The position numbers were made by a program, and so were the translations under genes. A stretch of DNA of 64,000 bases from Psychrobacillus sp042885655 (GTDB lineage Bacteria; Bacillota; Bacilli; Bacillales_A; Planococcaceae): positions 248,001 to 312,000 of the forward strand of contig NZ_JBHVRO010000001.1 of NCBI RefSeq assembly GCF_042885655.1, in the 5' to 3' direction. Positions 9,098-18,819 of this stretch are shown piece after piece (positions within the stretch are counted from its first letter, which is position 1; every line of letters starts with the position of its first letter). The notes beneath the pieces are model-generated. The model worked only from the letters and a program-made list of their open reading frames with translations, had not been told where the DNA came from and searched no databases.

Positions 9098-9424
9098 TTG
9101 GAGGAAAAGCAATTCGTATTTGGCAGAATGTCTAGTATTGCAAGATTCATTTATGAATCTATGCCAACTTACGCTATAGCGGGTTATGTATTATTTTTTA
9201 TAATTTTCTTGCTTTCTGTGGTTGTTTACAAGCTTGGATTTGCAAAAAAATTACGTTTAGGACAAAACATAGTCATTTATGCATTTTTGTTGATAGGATG
9301 TTTAATGTTAACATTCTTAGCGTTTTTCCTTCCAGTAGTAGAAGGTCTAATTGTAGCTGCATTAATCCTTATCATATACAAAATTCGTTTACGACTAGAA
9401 AGAAAACAAAGTCCGACTGCATAG
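9098..9424 (+). CDS. ylaH: YlaH-like membrane protein
   Basis: Protein of 108 residues with three hydrophobic segments at roughly 22-45, 57-78 and 80-97 and a basic C-terminus. The RFIYESMPTYAIAGYVLFF region near residue 15 is typical of the YlaH family, whose function is unknown. TTG 9098 is used because AAAGGGTG lies 8 bases upstream; ATG 9128 is an alternative. It is co-transcribed with typA, as in B. subtilis. Confidence 0.75.
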   Translation: MEEKQFVFGRMSSIARFIYESMPTYAIAGYVLFFIIFLLSVVVYKLGFAKKLRLGQNIVIYAFLLIGCLMLTFLAFFLPVVEGLIVAALILIIYKIRLRLERKQSPTA

Positions 9425-10013
9425 AAAAGATTTATAGATTAATACAAACTAGCTCCAGCTACGATAGTAGTGGAGCTTCAGACTGTAGGTAGATTCGGTA
9501 AAAATCGAGTTTGCCTTCAGTTTTTTTTATTGTAAATAATGAGTACGGAAAAACACACGCTCTCCACAGATAATCCATTAGGCGCCTCATTTACTGTATT
9601 TGAGGAATGTTTAGGTAGCCATGCAATTGGTAAGTGCTTGCGGATAGATTAAGTTTAGCTGGTCAAGGCAATTGGTAGGTGCTTATGTATTTGCTTTAAT
9701 CTAAGTAGTGGTTGATCTGGATTGATTTTTTCTTTTTTACTTTTTCGATACCAAGTTAAAATAAATCAGAGGAATTCTTTAGAGTTAGTAAAGACAAGGG
9801 AAAATACTAGTGTTTATTGACAAAGAAGCGCGGATAATCCGAAATTATGTCTTCTGGATTATCTACATTGGATAGAATCTTCTCATTAATTCCTCGATGG
9901 TGAAGGAATCATCTGCCACAAGATTAACGAAAAATGGATCATAAAGTGGCTTAGTCACTTTATGATCCATAAAAATTCTATCCATAATTGTAGGGCCTTT
10001 AAGCTTTTCTTAA
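9425..10013. repeat. Intergenic repeat region with terminator and hairpin element copy
   Basis: Holds the typA-ylaH terminator (9481-9530: ACTGTAGG pairs with CCTTCAGT before eight T's). Two direct repeats CAATTGGTARGTGCTT lie at about 9624 and 9670. At about 9880-10012 there is a degenerate copy of the dispersed hairpin element. Its central hairpin is at 9935-9969, with 14-base-pair perfect arms beginning TGGATCATAAAGTG. ylaH and ylaI converge on this region. Confidence 0.65.
9481..9530 (+). terminator. Terminator of typA-ylaH
   Basis: ACTGTAGG ... CCTTCAGT stem with one mismatch and an inner TTCG/CGA pairing, followed by eight T's. Confidence 0.65.
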
Positions 10014-10217
10014 TTAAAATTCATTTTCAATGAGTTTGGAGCTTTTATAAAAAATGAATTTACCTGTCGCTAATCGAGTTTTTGTTTTTTCTTCAATTCG
10101 GTCGTGACATGTAGGGCACATATAAGTGTGAATAGGACGATTTCTCAATTTTTTAGCAAGTGGCAAATCATTAGAAAGTTCATCAATTCGATCGCAAATG
10201 GCACACTGTACCTTCAT
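10014..10217 (-). CDS. ylaI: YlaI family zinc-finger-like protein (DUF2197)
   Basis: Protein of 67 residues with two CxxC pairs, CAIC at residues 5-8 and CPTCHD near residue 34, that would bind one zinc ion. The pattern and length fit YlaI (DUF2197). No function is assigned. ATG 10217 is preceded by AGGAGTTG at 6 bases. The upstream ylaL ends 11 bases away on the same strand, so ylaL-ylaI is an operon transcribed against typA and ylaN, as in B. subtilis. Confidence 0.85.
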   Translation of the reverse strand: MKVQCAICDRIDELSNDLPLAKKLRNRPIHTYMCPTCHDRIEEKTKTRLATGKFIFYKSSKLIENEF

Positions 10218-10228
10218 ATAATCAACTC

Positions 10229-10726
10229 CTATTCTATGCGGAATGCTGTAACATGCTTTATCGGATTATTGATATTGGATCCGTCTTTTTTGAGAACATG
10301 AACTGGACCATCTTCGCGAAGTGGTTTTCCTTTATGACTAAACTTTAATAACAAAGAATCTAGTTCGTTAAAAGAAAATGAATGTTCTCCCTCTTTAGTT
10401 TCAATAACAAGCGTAGTGGCACCTTTTAGTGGCTCAGCATTTAATATAAATTGCTTTGGTTCAACACCAAAACTACTCGTTAATACTTTAGTACGCTCAT
10501 ATTTTTTTTCTGTTTGTAGGGTTGGGGGGAAAGTAGCCCCTTCTATTATTTCTCGAGACCAATGAGCGGAAGTCACTTTTGTATATTCTTCTAACTCATC
10601 CTTATATTCATACTTACCAGAAAAAAAGTCATCTAAGTCGATTCTTCGATCATCAAAAATCCATACTGTTGGATCAAGTGTAATATTGAATTTGACAGCA
10701 CCTTTAATAGGGATAATATGTTCCAA
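10229..10726 (-). CDS. ylaL: YlaL-like conserved protein
   Basis: Soluble protein of 165 residues that starts EHIIPIKGAVKFNITLDPTVWIFDDRR, the characteristic opening of YlaL proteins. It is followed by a mostly beta-strand region (for example TLVIETKEG and EHSFSFNEL). The biochemical role is unknown. The start is TTG 10726, 9 bases after GGAGG. It is the first gene of the two-gene ylaL-ylaI operon, divergent from ylaN across 262 bases. Confidence 0.75.
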   Translation of the reverse strand: MEHIIPIKGAVKFNITLDPTVWIFDDRRIDLDDFFSGKYEYKDELEEYTKVTSAHWSREIIEGATFPPTLQTEKKYERTKVLTSSFGVEPKQFILNAEPLKGATTLVIETKEGEHSFSFNELDSLLLKFSHKGKPLREDGPVHVLKKDGSNINNPIKHVTAFRIE

Positions 10727-10913
10727 AAAAATTGCCTCCTCTAAACTATCTAATCTAAATAAGTATACCGTTAAATTGTGAAGTCTAAAAGAATAATTAA
10801 TTATAAAAGAAAAAGCCAGCGATAGATGCTTTTAAGGATAAGTGATGAAGTATAAATAGTTGCAAATTAAAAGTTATAAATTCTTATCAGTTAAAATATG
10901 AATGAGAGAAAAC

Positions 10914-10942
10914 TTGCATTTTTTCATTGCAAAAGATACACT
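10914..10942 (+). promoter_or_regulatory. Candidate sigma-A promoter of ylaN
   Basis: TTGCAT and TACACT separated by 17 bases, 47 bases before the ylaN start. Each hexamer matches consensus at four of six positions. Confidence 0.45.
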
Positions 10943-10988
10943 TTAGGGAGGTAAAGAAATAGAAATCATAAATAATGGGGGCGTCCTC

Positions 10989-11270
10989 ATGGATACTAAT
11001 ATACAACTTTCGTATCAAGACAAAGCATTAGAACTTTTAAAAAAAGATGCCGAAAAAATCGCACAGCTTATAAAAGTGCAGATGGATAATTTAACTATGC
11101 CTCAATGTCCTCTATATGAAGAGGTTCTAGACACTCAAATGTTTGGTTTATCACGTGAAATTGATTTTGCAGTTAAGCTAGGATTATTAGAGAAGGGTGA
11201 AGGAAGAGAAATTATGGCTTCACTTGAAAAAGAGTTATCAATTTTACATGAGATCCATACAGAAAAATAA
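10989..11270 (+). CDS. ylaN: UPF0358 protein YlaN
   Basis: Protein of 93 residues matching YlaN (91 in B. subtilis) over its whole length, including ALELLKKDAEKI and VLDTQMFGLSREIDFAVKLGL. In B. subtilis and Staphylococcus YlaN is conditionally essential under iron limitation and is linked to the iron regulator Fur. It is a small helical cytosolic protein. ATG 10989 follows GGGGGCG. It stands directly upstream of ftsW as in B. subtilis but has its own terminator. Confidence 0.92.
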   Translation: MDTNIQLSYQDKALELLKKDAEKIAQLIKVQMDNLTMPQCPLYEEVLDTQMFGLSREIDFAVKLGLLEKGEGREIMASLEKELSILHEIHTEK

Positions 11271-11275
11271 TTACA

Positions 11276-11309
11276 AAACTCAAACAAAATTTCTGTTTGA
11301 GTTTTTTTA
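11276..11309 (+). terminator. Terminator of ylaN
   Basis: Perfect nine-base-pair stem ACTCAAACA / TGTTTGAGT with a 7-base loop followed by seven T's. Confidence 0.9.
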
Positions 11310-11377
11310 CTAGAAATATTTAATATACTCATAGATTAATATGTCCGCTCCAAATTATGAAATAGAGGTTTTACAAA

Positions 11378-12544
11378 ATGATTCCATATATTAAACGTTA
11401 TTTAAAAAACTTTGATTATCCCTTATTTTTTATTTATTTAGCCCTGTGTTTATTTGGCCTTGTGATGATTTATAGTGCTAGTTATGGTTGGTCAGTGCTT
11501 AATTATGGCTGGGAGCCTGATTATTTCTTCAAAAAACAAAGATTAAATCTATTGCTCTGCATACCTGCGTTTTTTTTAACTGCTTTTTTCCCCTATAAGC
11601 ATTATAAAAATAAAACAATGATGAAAATAATGCTATTTATCATGTTTACTCTTTTATTCTTAGTGCACATTATCGGAACTGGTGGAGAAAGTGGTGCTCA
11701 GAGCTGGATTCATTTAGGTTTTGGAAACATACAACCTTCAGAAGTTGCAAAGATAATAATTGTTTTATATTTTGCTGGAATATTTGCGAAAAAACATGAA
11801 AATGGAACGTTAGATAAGTTAAACGAATCAGTTGGTCCACCACTAATTGTATTGTTTTTTGTTTTTGTTTCCGTAATGCTGGAAACCGACGTTGGGAATA
11901 CAATGATTATTGGTTTTGTTGCAATTTCTGTTATTGCAGCTAGTGGTATAAAATTCAAGTCATTTGCAAAATTTATTGGATTAATAGGTGTTGTTTTAGC
12001 GGTAGGTCTGTTTGTAATTTATATGATGAAAGACAAATTGATTACTGAGAAACGACTTGGTCGATTAGAAGCTTTCTTCCATCCTTTTGATTTCGAACAA
12101 GGCTACGGTTATCAAATTGTAAATGGTTATATTGCAATAGGAGCAGGTGGTTTAAAAGGGCTTGGCCTAGGGAATTCCAATCAAAAATTTGGGTATCTTC
12201 CCGAGCCACATACAGATTTTATCATGGCCATTATTGCTGAAGAACTTGGCTTAATAGGAGTTCTGATTGTTCTATGTGGACTATTTTTCATTGTTTTCAA
12301 AGCGATCAAGATTGCTATAACTACAAAAGATCCACAAGCACGTATGATTGCTGCGGGAATTGGTAGTATTATTGGTTTTCAAACATTTGTGAACTTAGGT
12401 GGCATGTTGGGAATAATCCCACTTACCGGAGTGCCTCTACCTTTTATAAGTTATGGGGGAACTTCCGTTATATTATTATCTGCTGCAATTGGTATATTGA
12501 TGAATGTTTCTATGTTTGTAAAGTATGAAAAAACCAAGGGGTAA
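11378..12544 (+). CDS. ftsW: SEDS peptidoglycan glycosyltransferase FtsW
   Basis: Polytopic membrane protein of 388 residues with ten predicted membrane helices, close to the 403 of B. subtilis FtsW. SEDS proteins polymerise lipid II together with a class B PBP. Typical motifs are GLVMIYSAS near residue 28, QSWIHLGFGNIQPSE near 107, GYQIVNGYIAIGAGGLKG near 247, PEPHTDFI near 272 and PLPFISYGGTS near 352. The location between ylaN and pyc identifies it as the division SEDS protein and not the spoVE-type copy at 59.8 kb. ATG 11378 follows GAGGTTTTAC. Pyc starts 12 bases downstream. Confidence 0.93.
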   Translation: MIPYIKRYLKNFDYPLFFIYLALCLFGLVMIYSASYGWSVLNYGWEPDYFFKKQRLNLLLCIPAFFLTAFFPYKHYKNKTMMKIMLFIMFTLLFLVHIIGTGGESGAQSWIHLGFGNIQPSEVAKIIIVLYFAGIFAKKHENGTLDKLNESVGPPLIVLFFVFVSVMLETDVGNTMIIGFVAISVIAASGIKFKSFAKFIGLIGVVLAVGLFVIYMMKDKLITEKRLGRLEAFFHPFDFEQGYGYQIVNGYIAIGAGGLKGLGLGNSNQKFGYLPEPHTDFIMAIIAEELGLIGVLIVLCGLFFIVFKAIKIAITTKDPQARMIAAGIGSIIGFQTFVNLGGMLGIIPLTGVPLPFISYGGTSVILLSAAIGILMNVSMFVKYEKTKG

Positions 12545-12555
12545 GGGGTGTAGTT

Positions 12556-15500
12556 TTGGGGAGAATTAATAAAATTGTCGTAGCAAACAGAGGCGAAATT
12601 GCGATTCGAATATTTCGAGCATGTACGGAGTTAAATCTTCGAACAGTTGCTATATATTCTCGAGAAGATAGTGGGTCCTTCCATCGTTTTAAATCAGATG
12701 AATCATATTTGGTTGGGGATGGAAAAAAACCTATTGATGCTTATTTGGATATTGAAGATATTATTCGGATTGCAAAAGACAGTAAAGCAGACGCAATTCA
12801 CCCAGGATATGGTTTTTTATCTGAAAATGTAGATTTTGCAAGACGTTGTGAAGAAGAAGGAATTATTTTTATTGGGCCAACTTCCGATCATTTAGATATG
12901 TTTGGTGACAAAGTTAAAGCTCGTGAGCAGGCAGTCAAAGCTGGAATTCCTGTCATTCCTGGTAGTGATGGTCCAGTTGGAAGTATTAAAGAAGTTCAGG
13001 CGTTTGGTCAAACGCACGGATATCCGCTTATGATTAAAGCCTCTCTAGGTGGTGGTGGTCGTGGAATGCGCGTTATTTCTTCTGAAGAAGAACTTGAAAG
13101 CGCCTATGAACGTGCTAAATCTGAAGCAAAAGCGGCATTTGGTTCAGATGAAGTTTATGTAGAGAAATTTATTAACCAACCAAAGCATATTGAAGTCCAA
13201 ATTCTTGGAGATACAACAGGTAACTTAATTCATTTATACGAGCGTGATTGCTCGATCCAAAGAAGACATCAGAAGGTAGTTGAAATAGCTCCTTCAAATT
13301 CTTTAAGTCCAGCACTCCGTGATAAAATATGTCAAGCTGCAGTTCAATTAATGAATAATGTATCTTATATAAATGCAGGTACTGTTGAATTTTTAGTAAC
13401 AAATGATGAGTTCTACTTTATTGAGGTAAATCCTCGTATTCAAGTGGAACATACGATTACTGAAATGATTACAGGCGTAGATATCGTCCATGCGCAAATA
13501 AAAATTGCGGAAGGTTTAGCGTTAAATAGTGAAGAAATGGGAATACCAAGTCAAGAGAATATTCCTCTTTTTGGTTTCGCTATTCAATCTCGAGTAACAA
13601 CAGAAGATCCCTCAAATAATTTCATGCCTGATACAGGAAAACTAATGGTATATCGATCTGGAGGAGGATTTGGAGTCCGCTTAGATGCTGGAAACGGATT
13701 CCAAGGTGCTGTCATTTCGCCTTACTACGATTCATTATTAGTTAAAGTTTCTACTTGGGGCATGTCATTTAAAGAAGCTGCAGCTAAAATGGTCAGAAAT
13801 TTGCAAGAATTCCGAATTAGAGGGATTAAAACAAATATTCCTTTTCTAGAAAACGTAGTGAAGCATCCGAGTTTTTTATCAGGTAATTTTAATACAAGTT
13901 TTATTGATACTACGCCGGAACTATTCTTGTTCCCAAATAGAAAGGATCGTGGAACAAAATTATTAAGTTATATTGGGAATGTAACAGTTAATGGTTTTCC
14001 AGGAATAGAACAAAAATCTAAACCTATTTTTAATGCTGTTAGAAAACCAAAGATGGATATTTCCATTCCACCAACAGCTGGAACAAAACAGATATTGGAA
14101 CAACAGGGAGTTCAAGGTGTCATTAAGTGGGTGAAGAAACAGAAAGGTGTTCTGTTAACAGATACTACATTTAGGGACGCACATCAATCGCTTCTTGCTA
14201 CGAGAGTACGTTCACATGATATTTTTGGAATAGCTAAAGAATCAGCAAGAGGGATGCATGATTTATTTTCTTATGAAATGTGGGGTGGTGCAACATTTGA
14301 CGTAGCCTATCGTTTCTTAAAAGAAAATCCTTGGGATCGTTTATTAAAAATGAGAGAAATGATTCCTAACGTTCTTTTTCAAATGTTATTTCGAGGTGCA
14401 AATGCAGTTGGTTATAAAAACTATCCTGATAATGTAATTCGTGAGTTTATCCAAGAATCAGCGGAAGCGGGTATAGATGTATTCCGTATCTTTGATAGTT
14501 TGAACTGGATTAAAGGAATGGAAGTAGCAATCGACGCTACTAGACAATCGAGTAAGATTGCTGAAGCGGCTATATGTTACACAGGAGACATTTTAAATGA
14601 CTCTCGAGCTAAATATACAGTTCAGTACTATAAAGACATGGCCAAGGAGTTAGAGGCTGCAGGAGCGCATATTTTGGCTATTAAAGATATGGCAGGTTTA
14701 CTAAAACCAGAAGCTGCATATCGGCTCGTTAGCGAACTTAAAAGTGCAACAGACTTACCAATACACTTACATTCCCACGATACTAGTGGAAACGGCATCT
14801 TTATGTACGCGAAAGCAATTGAAGCTGGGGTCGACATCGTGGATACTGCGATAGGTGCAATGGCTGGATTAACTTCTCAGCCTAGTGCGAGTACTTTAAG
14901 TTATGCGTTAAATGGCGGAAGTAGAGAAGTGATTGGTGATGTAAATGCGTTTGAAAAAATCTCTTATTATTGGGAAGATGTTCGCAAATACTATAAAGAC
15001 TTTGAAAGTGGCATGATTAGCCCGCATACAGAGATTTATGTACATGAAATGCCAGGTGGTCAATATAGTAATCTTCAGCAACAAGCAAAAGGTGTTGGTT
15101 TAGGAGAACGATGGGAAGAAGTAAAAGAGATGTACTCCCGTGTAAACTTACTATTAGGTGATGTAGTGAAAGTTACACCTTCCTCTAAAGTTGTTGGGGA
15201 TATGGCATTATTCATGGTACAAAACAATTTAGATGAAATTTCAGTTATAACTAGAGGGAAAACAATAGACTTCCCTGATTCTGTTATCGAGTTTTTTGAA
15301 GGATATATTGGTCAACCGTACGGTGGTTTTCCAAAAGAGCTACAAAAAGTAATTTTAAAAGATCGCCAAGCGATTACAGTCAGACCAGGAGAGTTACTTG
15401 AACCAGCGGATTTTCAAACTATTAGAGAAAATCTAATCAATAAATTAGGTCGTGCTGTTACAAGTCAAGAGATACTAGCATATACATTATATCCAAAAGT

Positions 15501-15996
15501 ATTTGATGAATATTCTACAACGGAAAATAGTTTTGGTGATGTATCTGTACTTGACACTCCAACATTCTTATATGGAATGAGACTCGGTGAAGAAATAGAA
15601 GTTGAAATTGAAAAAGGGAAGACATTAATAATTAAATTAGTTTCAATAAGCGAGCCAACGAATGATGGTAATAGGATTATTTACTTTGAATTAAATGGTC
15701 AACCGCGTGAAATTTCGATTCAAGATATGACAATTGAAGTGAGTCATTTATCTAGAGCAAAAGCCCAAGTGGCGAATGAGCAACAAATTGGTGCCACAAT
15801 GCCAGGAACTGTACTGAAGGTCGCTGTGTCGATTGGAAGTAAAGTAAAAAGAGGGCAGCATCTACTTATTACGGAAGCGATGAAAATGGAAACAACAGTT
15901 CAAGCTCCATTCAATGGAGCGATAAAAGAGATTCATGTAGTTGCAGGTGACACAATCGCTACTGGAGACTTGTTAATCGAAATAGAAAAAGAATAA
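12556..15996 (+). CDS. pyc: Pyruvate carboxylase
   Basis: Biotin enzyme of 1146 residues that makes oxaloacetate from pyruvate, bicarbonate and ATP. Domains in order: biotin carboxylase (1-455, with the glycine-rich loop SLGGGGRGMR and EVNPRIQVEHT), carboxyltransferase (about 530-800, with TTFRDAHQSLLATRVR and the metal site region HLHSHDTSGN), the PYC allosteric linker, and a biotinyl domain with the target lysine in EAMKMETT at about residue 1110. TTG 12556 lies after AAGGGGTG. It is probably read with ftsW. A terminator follows at 16037. Confidence 0.97.
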   Translation: MGRINKIVVANRGEIAIRIFRACTELNLRTVAIYSREDSGSFHRFKSDESYLVGDGKKPIDAYLDIEDIIRIAKDSKADAIHPGYGFLSENVDFARRCEEEGIIFIGPTSDHLDMFGDKVKAREQAVKAGIPVIPGSDGPVGSIKEVQAFGQTHGYPLMIKASLGGGGRGMRVISSEEELESAYERAKSEAKAAFGSDEVYVEKFINQPKHIEVQILGDTTGNLIHLYERDCSIQRRHQKVVEIAPSNSLSPALRDKICQAAVQLMNNVSYINAGTVEFLVTNDEFYFIEVNPRIQVEHTITEMITGVDIVHAQIKIAEGLALNSEEMGIPSQENIPLFGFAIQSRVTTEDPSNNFMPDTGKLMVYRSGGGFGVRLDAGNGFQGAVISPYYDSLLVKVSTWGMSFKEAAAKMVRNLQEFRIRGIKTNIPFLENVVKHPSFLSGNFNTSFIDTTPELFLFPNRKDRGTKLLSYIGNVTVNGFPGIEQKSKPIFNAVRKPKMDISIPPTAGTKQILEQQGVQGVIKWVKKQKGVLLTDTTFRDAHQSLLATRVRSHDIFGIAKESARGMHDLFSYEMWGGATFDVAYRFLKENPWDRLLKMREMIPNVLFQMLFRGANAVGYKNYPDNVIREFIQESAEAGIDVFRIFDSLNWIKGMEVAIDATRQSSKIAEAAICYTGDILNDSRAKYTVQYYKDMAKELEAAGAHILAIKDMAGLLKPEAAYRLVSELKSATDLPIHLHSHDTSGNGIFMYAKAIEAGVDIVDTAIGAMAGLTSQPSASTLSYALNGGSREVIGDVNAFEKISYYWEDVRKYYKDFESGMISPHTEIYVHEMPGGQYSNLQQQAKGVGLGERWEEVKEMYSRVNLLLGDVVKVTPSSKVVGDMALFMVQNNLDEISVITRGKTIDFPDSVIEFFEGYIGQPYGGFPKELQKVILKDRQAITVRPGELLEPADFQTIRENLINKLGRAVTSQEILAYTLYPKVFDEYSTTENSFGDVSVLDTPTFLYGMRLGEEIEVEIEKGKTLIIKLVSISEPTNDGNRIIYFELNGQPREISIQDMTIEVSHLSRAKAQVANEQQIGATMPGTVLKVAVSIGSKVKRGQHLLITEAMKMETTVQAPFNGAIKEIHVVAGDTIATGDLLIEIEKE

Positions 15997-16036
15997 AAAA
16001 AGCTTTTTCGACGATTGAGATTGGCAAGCAACCTAA

Positions 16037-16081
16037 GACTGTAGAAAAACTCCCTAAAAGAGTTGGTCTACGGTCTTTTTG
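16037..16081 (+). terminator. Terminator of pyc
   Basis: GACTGTAG / CTACGGTC stem (one G-T pair) with an internal CTC/GAG pairing, followed by five T's. Confidence 0.75.
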
Positions 16082-16107
16082 AGAGATGTATACCAATTGA
16101 GGTGTGA

Positions 16108-16560
16108 TAAACAGGTTTATTTCCGCTGCATGCAGACGCTTTCCAGTGGCCAGATTTGCTAACTAAATTCTCTAGGAGTCGATGCATTGCGCTCCAATTA
16201 ACCGTGGAAATAAGAAAGGCAAGATGCCTCGTCCAATCAATGAACTGGCTACTTAGGCAAGTGAACATAGAGAAAAATAGGTAGTAACCATTGATAAAGT
16301 ATCAAAACCGCGTCCGAAATTGTAACTTCGGACGCATTTAAAAGAGTAGGGAAGAATTTTATCTCTCATTATCAAAACGCAATGCACGATGTCCATTCAC
16401 TTTCCAAGAGAGCGAAGGACAAACATTTGCCAAAAGATGACCAAAAATGAGGAGTTGGAAGTGGTAGTCACTTCCAACTCCTCAAAATCTATTGAAAATA
16501 GTGTAATTAAGGTTTAGTACAAAGCACACTCGGGAATTGAAGAAGACAAGATGCGCTTTT
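16108..16560 (+). repeat. Dispersed hairpin element, copy B (full length)
   Basis: Begins with TTTCCGCTGCATGCAGACGC and ends at CGCTTTTCTAAA, against the stop of ctaA. Hairpin 1 (16310-16335) has the perfect arms GCGTCCGAA / TTCGGACGC. Hairpin 2 (16449-16483) has 15-base-pair perfect arms starting GAGGAGTTGGAAGTG around the loop GTAGT. It sits between the convergent pyc and ctaA genes. The sequence between the hairpins matches copies at 26.4 and 47.6 kb. Confidence 0.75.
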
Positions 16561-17472
16561 CTAAATTTTTAACCGACTTCTGGATAGAAGTAATACCATA
16601 TAGCACAACAATCCAAAAAGTAACGAAACAAATAAAGAATGCAACAATGCAATATATAAATTTAATTTAGTGAATACTATTAACATACCAGTGCAAGCCT
16701 GGCAGAGAACTAGAATTAATGCAATAATCCAACTCCAATAAATTGCTCGTTGTTCTTTATAATTTCTAATTACATGAATGGCAATAATGAGAATCCATAA
16801 AATAATCAATCCGGCTGCAGCTCGATGTCCCATTTGAACCCACTCATATAAATTTGTAGGTAACGTAAATTCATTATTTCTACAAAGTGGCCAATCCTTA
16901 CAGACAAGACTTGATTTTGTATGACGAACAAGTGCGCCTGTGTATATAACGATATAGGAATAAAGTGCAACACCAATTGTATGAAACTTTAATGTTTTAC
17001 CTATTCTTATTTTATCCGTGTCAAATTTTCTATCTACCTCAAAAATAAGTAGTGTAAGTAATAGAACTGCTGCAAAAGAAATGAGAGATATACCAAAATG
17101 CAAAGCGAGTATAAAATCTCCTTGTCCCCATTTTACTTGAGCTGCACCGATTAGTGCCTGTAGTACTAAGAAGAAAACTGCCATAGTTGATAAAAATTTT
17201 GTTTCACGAACGTGACCCAATGCACGCCATGCCCAAATTGCTAATACAACAATTAGAATTCCAACGCCACCAGTTACTACTCGATGTGAGAATTCAATAA
17301 GTACTTCAGTTGTTATTTTATCTGGTATAAGTTGTCCATTACAGCCGGGCCAATGTCTGCCGCAACCCATCCCGCTGTCGGTTTTTGTAACAAGAGCTCC
17401 TCCTAATAGAATGAGAAGCATTCCAACAGTAGAAGCTACAGCTAACCATTTTAAGATTTTATGAATATGCAA
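16561..17472 (-). CDS. ctaA: Heme A synthase CtaA
   Basis: Membrane protein of 303 residues with eight membrane helices that oxidises heme O to heme A for cytochrome oxidase. The first extracytoplasmic loop carries the cysteine pair GCGRHWPGC (near residues 36-44) of the Firmicute type, and IEFSHRVVTGG near residue 59 gives the conserved EXXXH. A second cysteine pair CKDWPLC is near residue 190, with the later heme-ligand histidines in MGHRAAAG and LLHSLF. The start is TTG 17472 behind AGGTGG. It is divergent from ctaB, the classic Bacillus arrangement. Confidence 0.95.
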   Translation of the reverse strand: MHIHKILKWLAVASTVGMLLILLGGALVTKTDSGMGCGRHWPGCNGQLIPDKITTEVLIEFSHRVVTGGVGILIVVLAIWAWRALGHVRETKFLSTMAVFFLVLQALIGAAQVKWGQGDFILALHFGISLISFAAVLLLTLLIFEVDRKFDTDKIRIGKTLKFHTIGVALYSYIVIYTGALVRHTKSSLVCKDWPLCRNNEFTLPTNLYEWVQMGHRAAAGLIILWILIIAIHVIRNYKEQRAIYWSWIIALILVLCQACTGMLIVFTKLNLYIALLHSLFVSLLFGLLCYMVLLLSRSRLKI

Positions 17473-17796
17473 TGTGCCACCTACTTTATGTATCTTGATC
17501 GTCTAAAAAGACGGTATCTGCTTTTTGATAATATCGAAATATGAAAGAAAAAACAATGTTTATACTTTGAACAGTAAAAGATGCTATAACCATTTCACAA
17601 ATTGTTCATAAATTCGTGCTTGAACCTTCACAAAAGAGTAGAAGAAATGATTTACTATTGATATTGTTCTATATAATAAAAGTAATCTTCTAGAACTTAT
17701 TATTCGAAAAACTTTATTCACTATGGAAATTAATAAGGTTTTTCGATATAGTAAAGGGTAGCGGAATATGCTTACAACTTTGAAAGGAGGGGCAGT
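17473..17796. promoter_or_regulatory. ctaA-ctaB divergent control region
   Basis: This 324-base spacer must carry the promoters of both heme A genes. A TATAAT at 17672-17677 has only a weak -35 (TTTACT, 15 bases away). Downstream of it, 17704-17718 and 17732-17746 form a 15-base-pair stem (arms TCGAAAAACTTTATT and AATAAGGTTTTTCGA, one G-T pair) around a 13-base loop. It would lie in the ctaB leader RNA. The AT-rich part at 17510-17640 has no motif I can name. Confidence 0.5.
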
Positions 17797-18720
17797 ATGT
17801 CAAATAGTCATTCAATTACCGCTACTACCGAGACTGACAAAGTTCCAGAAACAACTTCTTTCATCAAAGACTTTCTAGCACTTATTAAGATTGGGATTGT
17901 CAATTCGAATTTAGTAACGACGTTTACTGGTATCTGGTTAGCTTTTCAATTTACTAACCGTAATTTTCTACAGGAATTAGATCTATTGTTTTATACGCTT
18001 TTAGGTGCAGCATTTATAATTGCTGGATCAGGTGCCATGAATAATTACATAGATCGTGATATTGACCCTATAATGAAAAGTAAAAGAGCAAGACCTACAG
18101 TTACCGGAAGGTTTAAACCGACTGCCGTTCTGACAACTTCTCTTACTTTATTAGTTGTAGGCGAAATTTTGTTATTCCTTGCTTCAACATCTGCTGGAGT
18201 TTGGGGACTGGCGGGCATCATTAGTTATGTAGTTCTTTATTCTATGTGGTCAAAAAGAAAACATGTTAGTAATACGGTAGTAGGAAGTATTTCAGGAGCA
18301 ATACCACCACTTATCGGTTGGGCTGCAGTTGAGCCGGGTTTAAGTTACGGAGCTCTTGCATTATTCTTAATTATGTTTGTATGGCAACCACCGCATTTTT
18401 ATGCACTTGCCATGAAACGAACAGAAGAATATAGAGCTGCTGGTATACCAATGCTACCAGTTGTAAAAGGATTCGCACGTACTAAACGTTCAATGCTTCT
18501 ATGGGTAATTTTTCTATTCCCTTTACCATTTTTATTGATGAATTTAGGAATTGTCTTTATTGTTCTAGCTACTATACTAAATATAGGTTGGCTATTACTT
18601 GCAATTAAAGGATTCAGGGTGAAAGATGACTTGAAATGGGCAACTGGTATGTTTGTTTATTCACTAAACTATATGACCATCCTATTCGTATCAATGATTA
18701 TCTTTTCAATTTTTATTTAA
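17797..18720 (+). CDS. ctaB: Protoheme IX farnesyltransferase (heme O synthase)
   Basis: UbiA-family prenyltransferase of 307 residues with about nine membrane helices that adds the farnesyl chain to protoheme. The aspartate-rich substrate motif NNYIDRDIDPIMKSKRARPT starts near residue 87, and a second conserved region is FVWQPPHFYALAMKR near residue 195. ATG 17797 follows AAAGGAGGGG at 4 to 5 bases. It is the first gene of the ctaBCDEF run. Pairing with divergent ctaA supports the heme A pathway assignment. Confidence 0.96.
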   Translation: MSNSHSITATTETDKVPETTSFIKDFLALIKIGIVNSNLVTTFTGIWLAFQFTNRNFLQELDLLFYTLLGAAFIIAGSGAMNNYIDRDIDPIMKSKRARPTVTGRFKPTAVLTTSLTLLVVGEILLFLASTSAGVWGLAGIISYVVLYSMWSKRKHVSNTVVGSISGAIPPLIGWAAVEPGLSYGALALFLIMFVWQPPHFYALAMKRTEEYRAAGIPMLPVVKGFARTKRSMLLWVIFLFPLPFLLMNLGIVFIVLATILNIGWLLLAIKGFRVKDDLKWATGMFVYSLNYMTILFVSMIIFSIFI

Positions 18721-18819
18721 CTATTGGGATTCTTTCTTTACTCAACAAGAATTCATATAAAATGAACCACAGTCCAACAACACATGAATACAACTATGAA
18801 AGAGGGGTTTGATTTAGCT

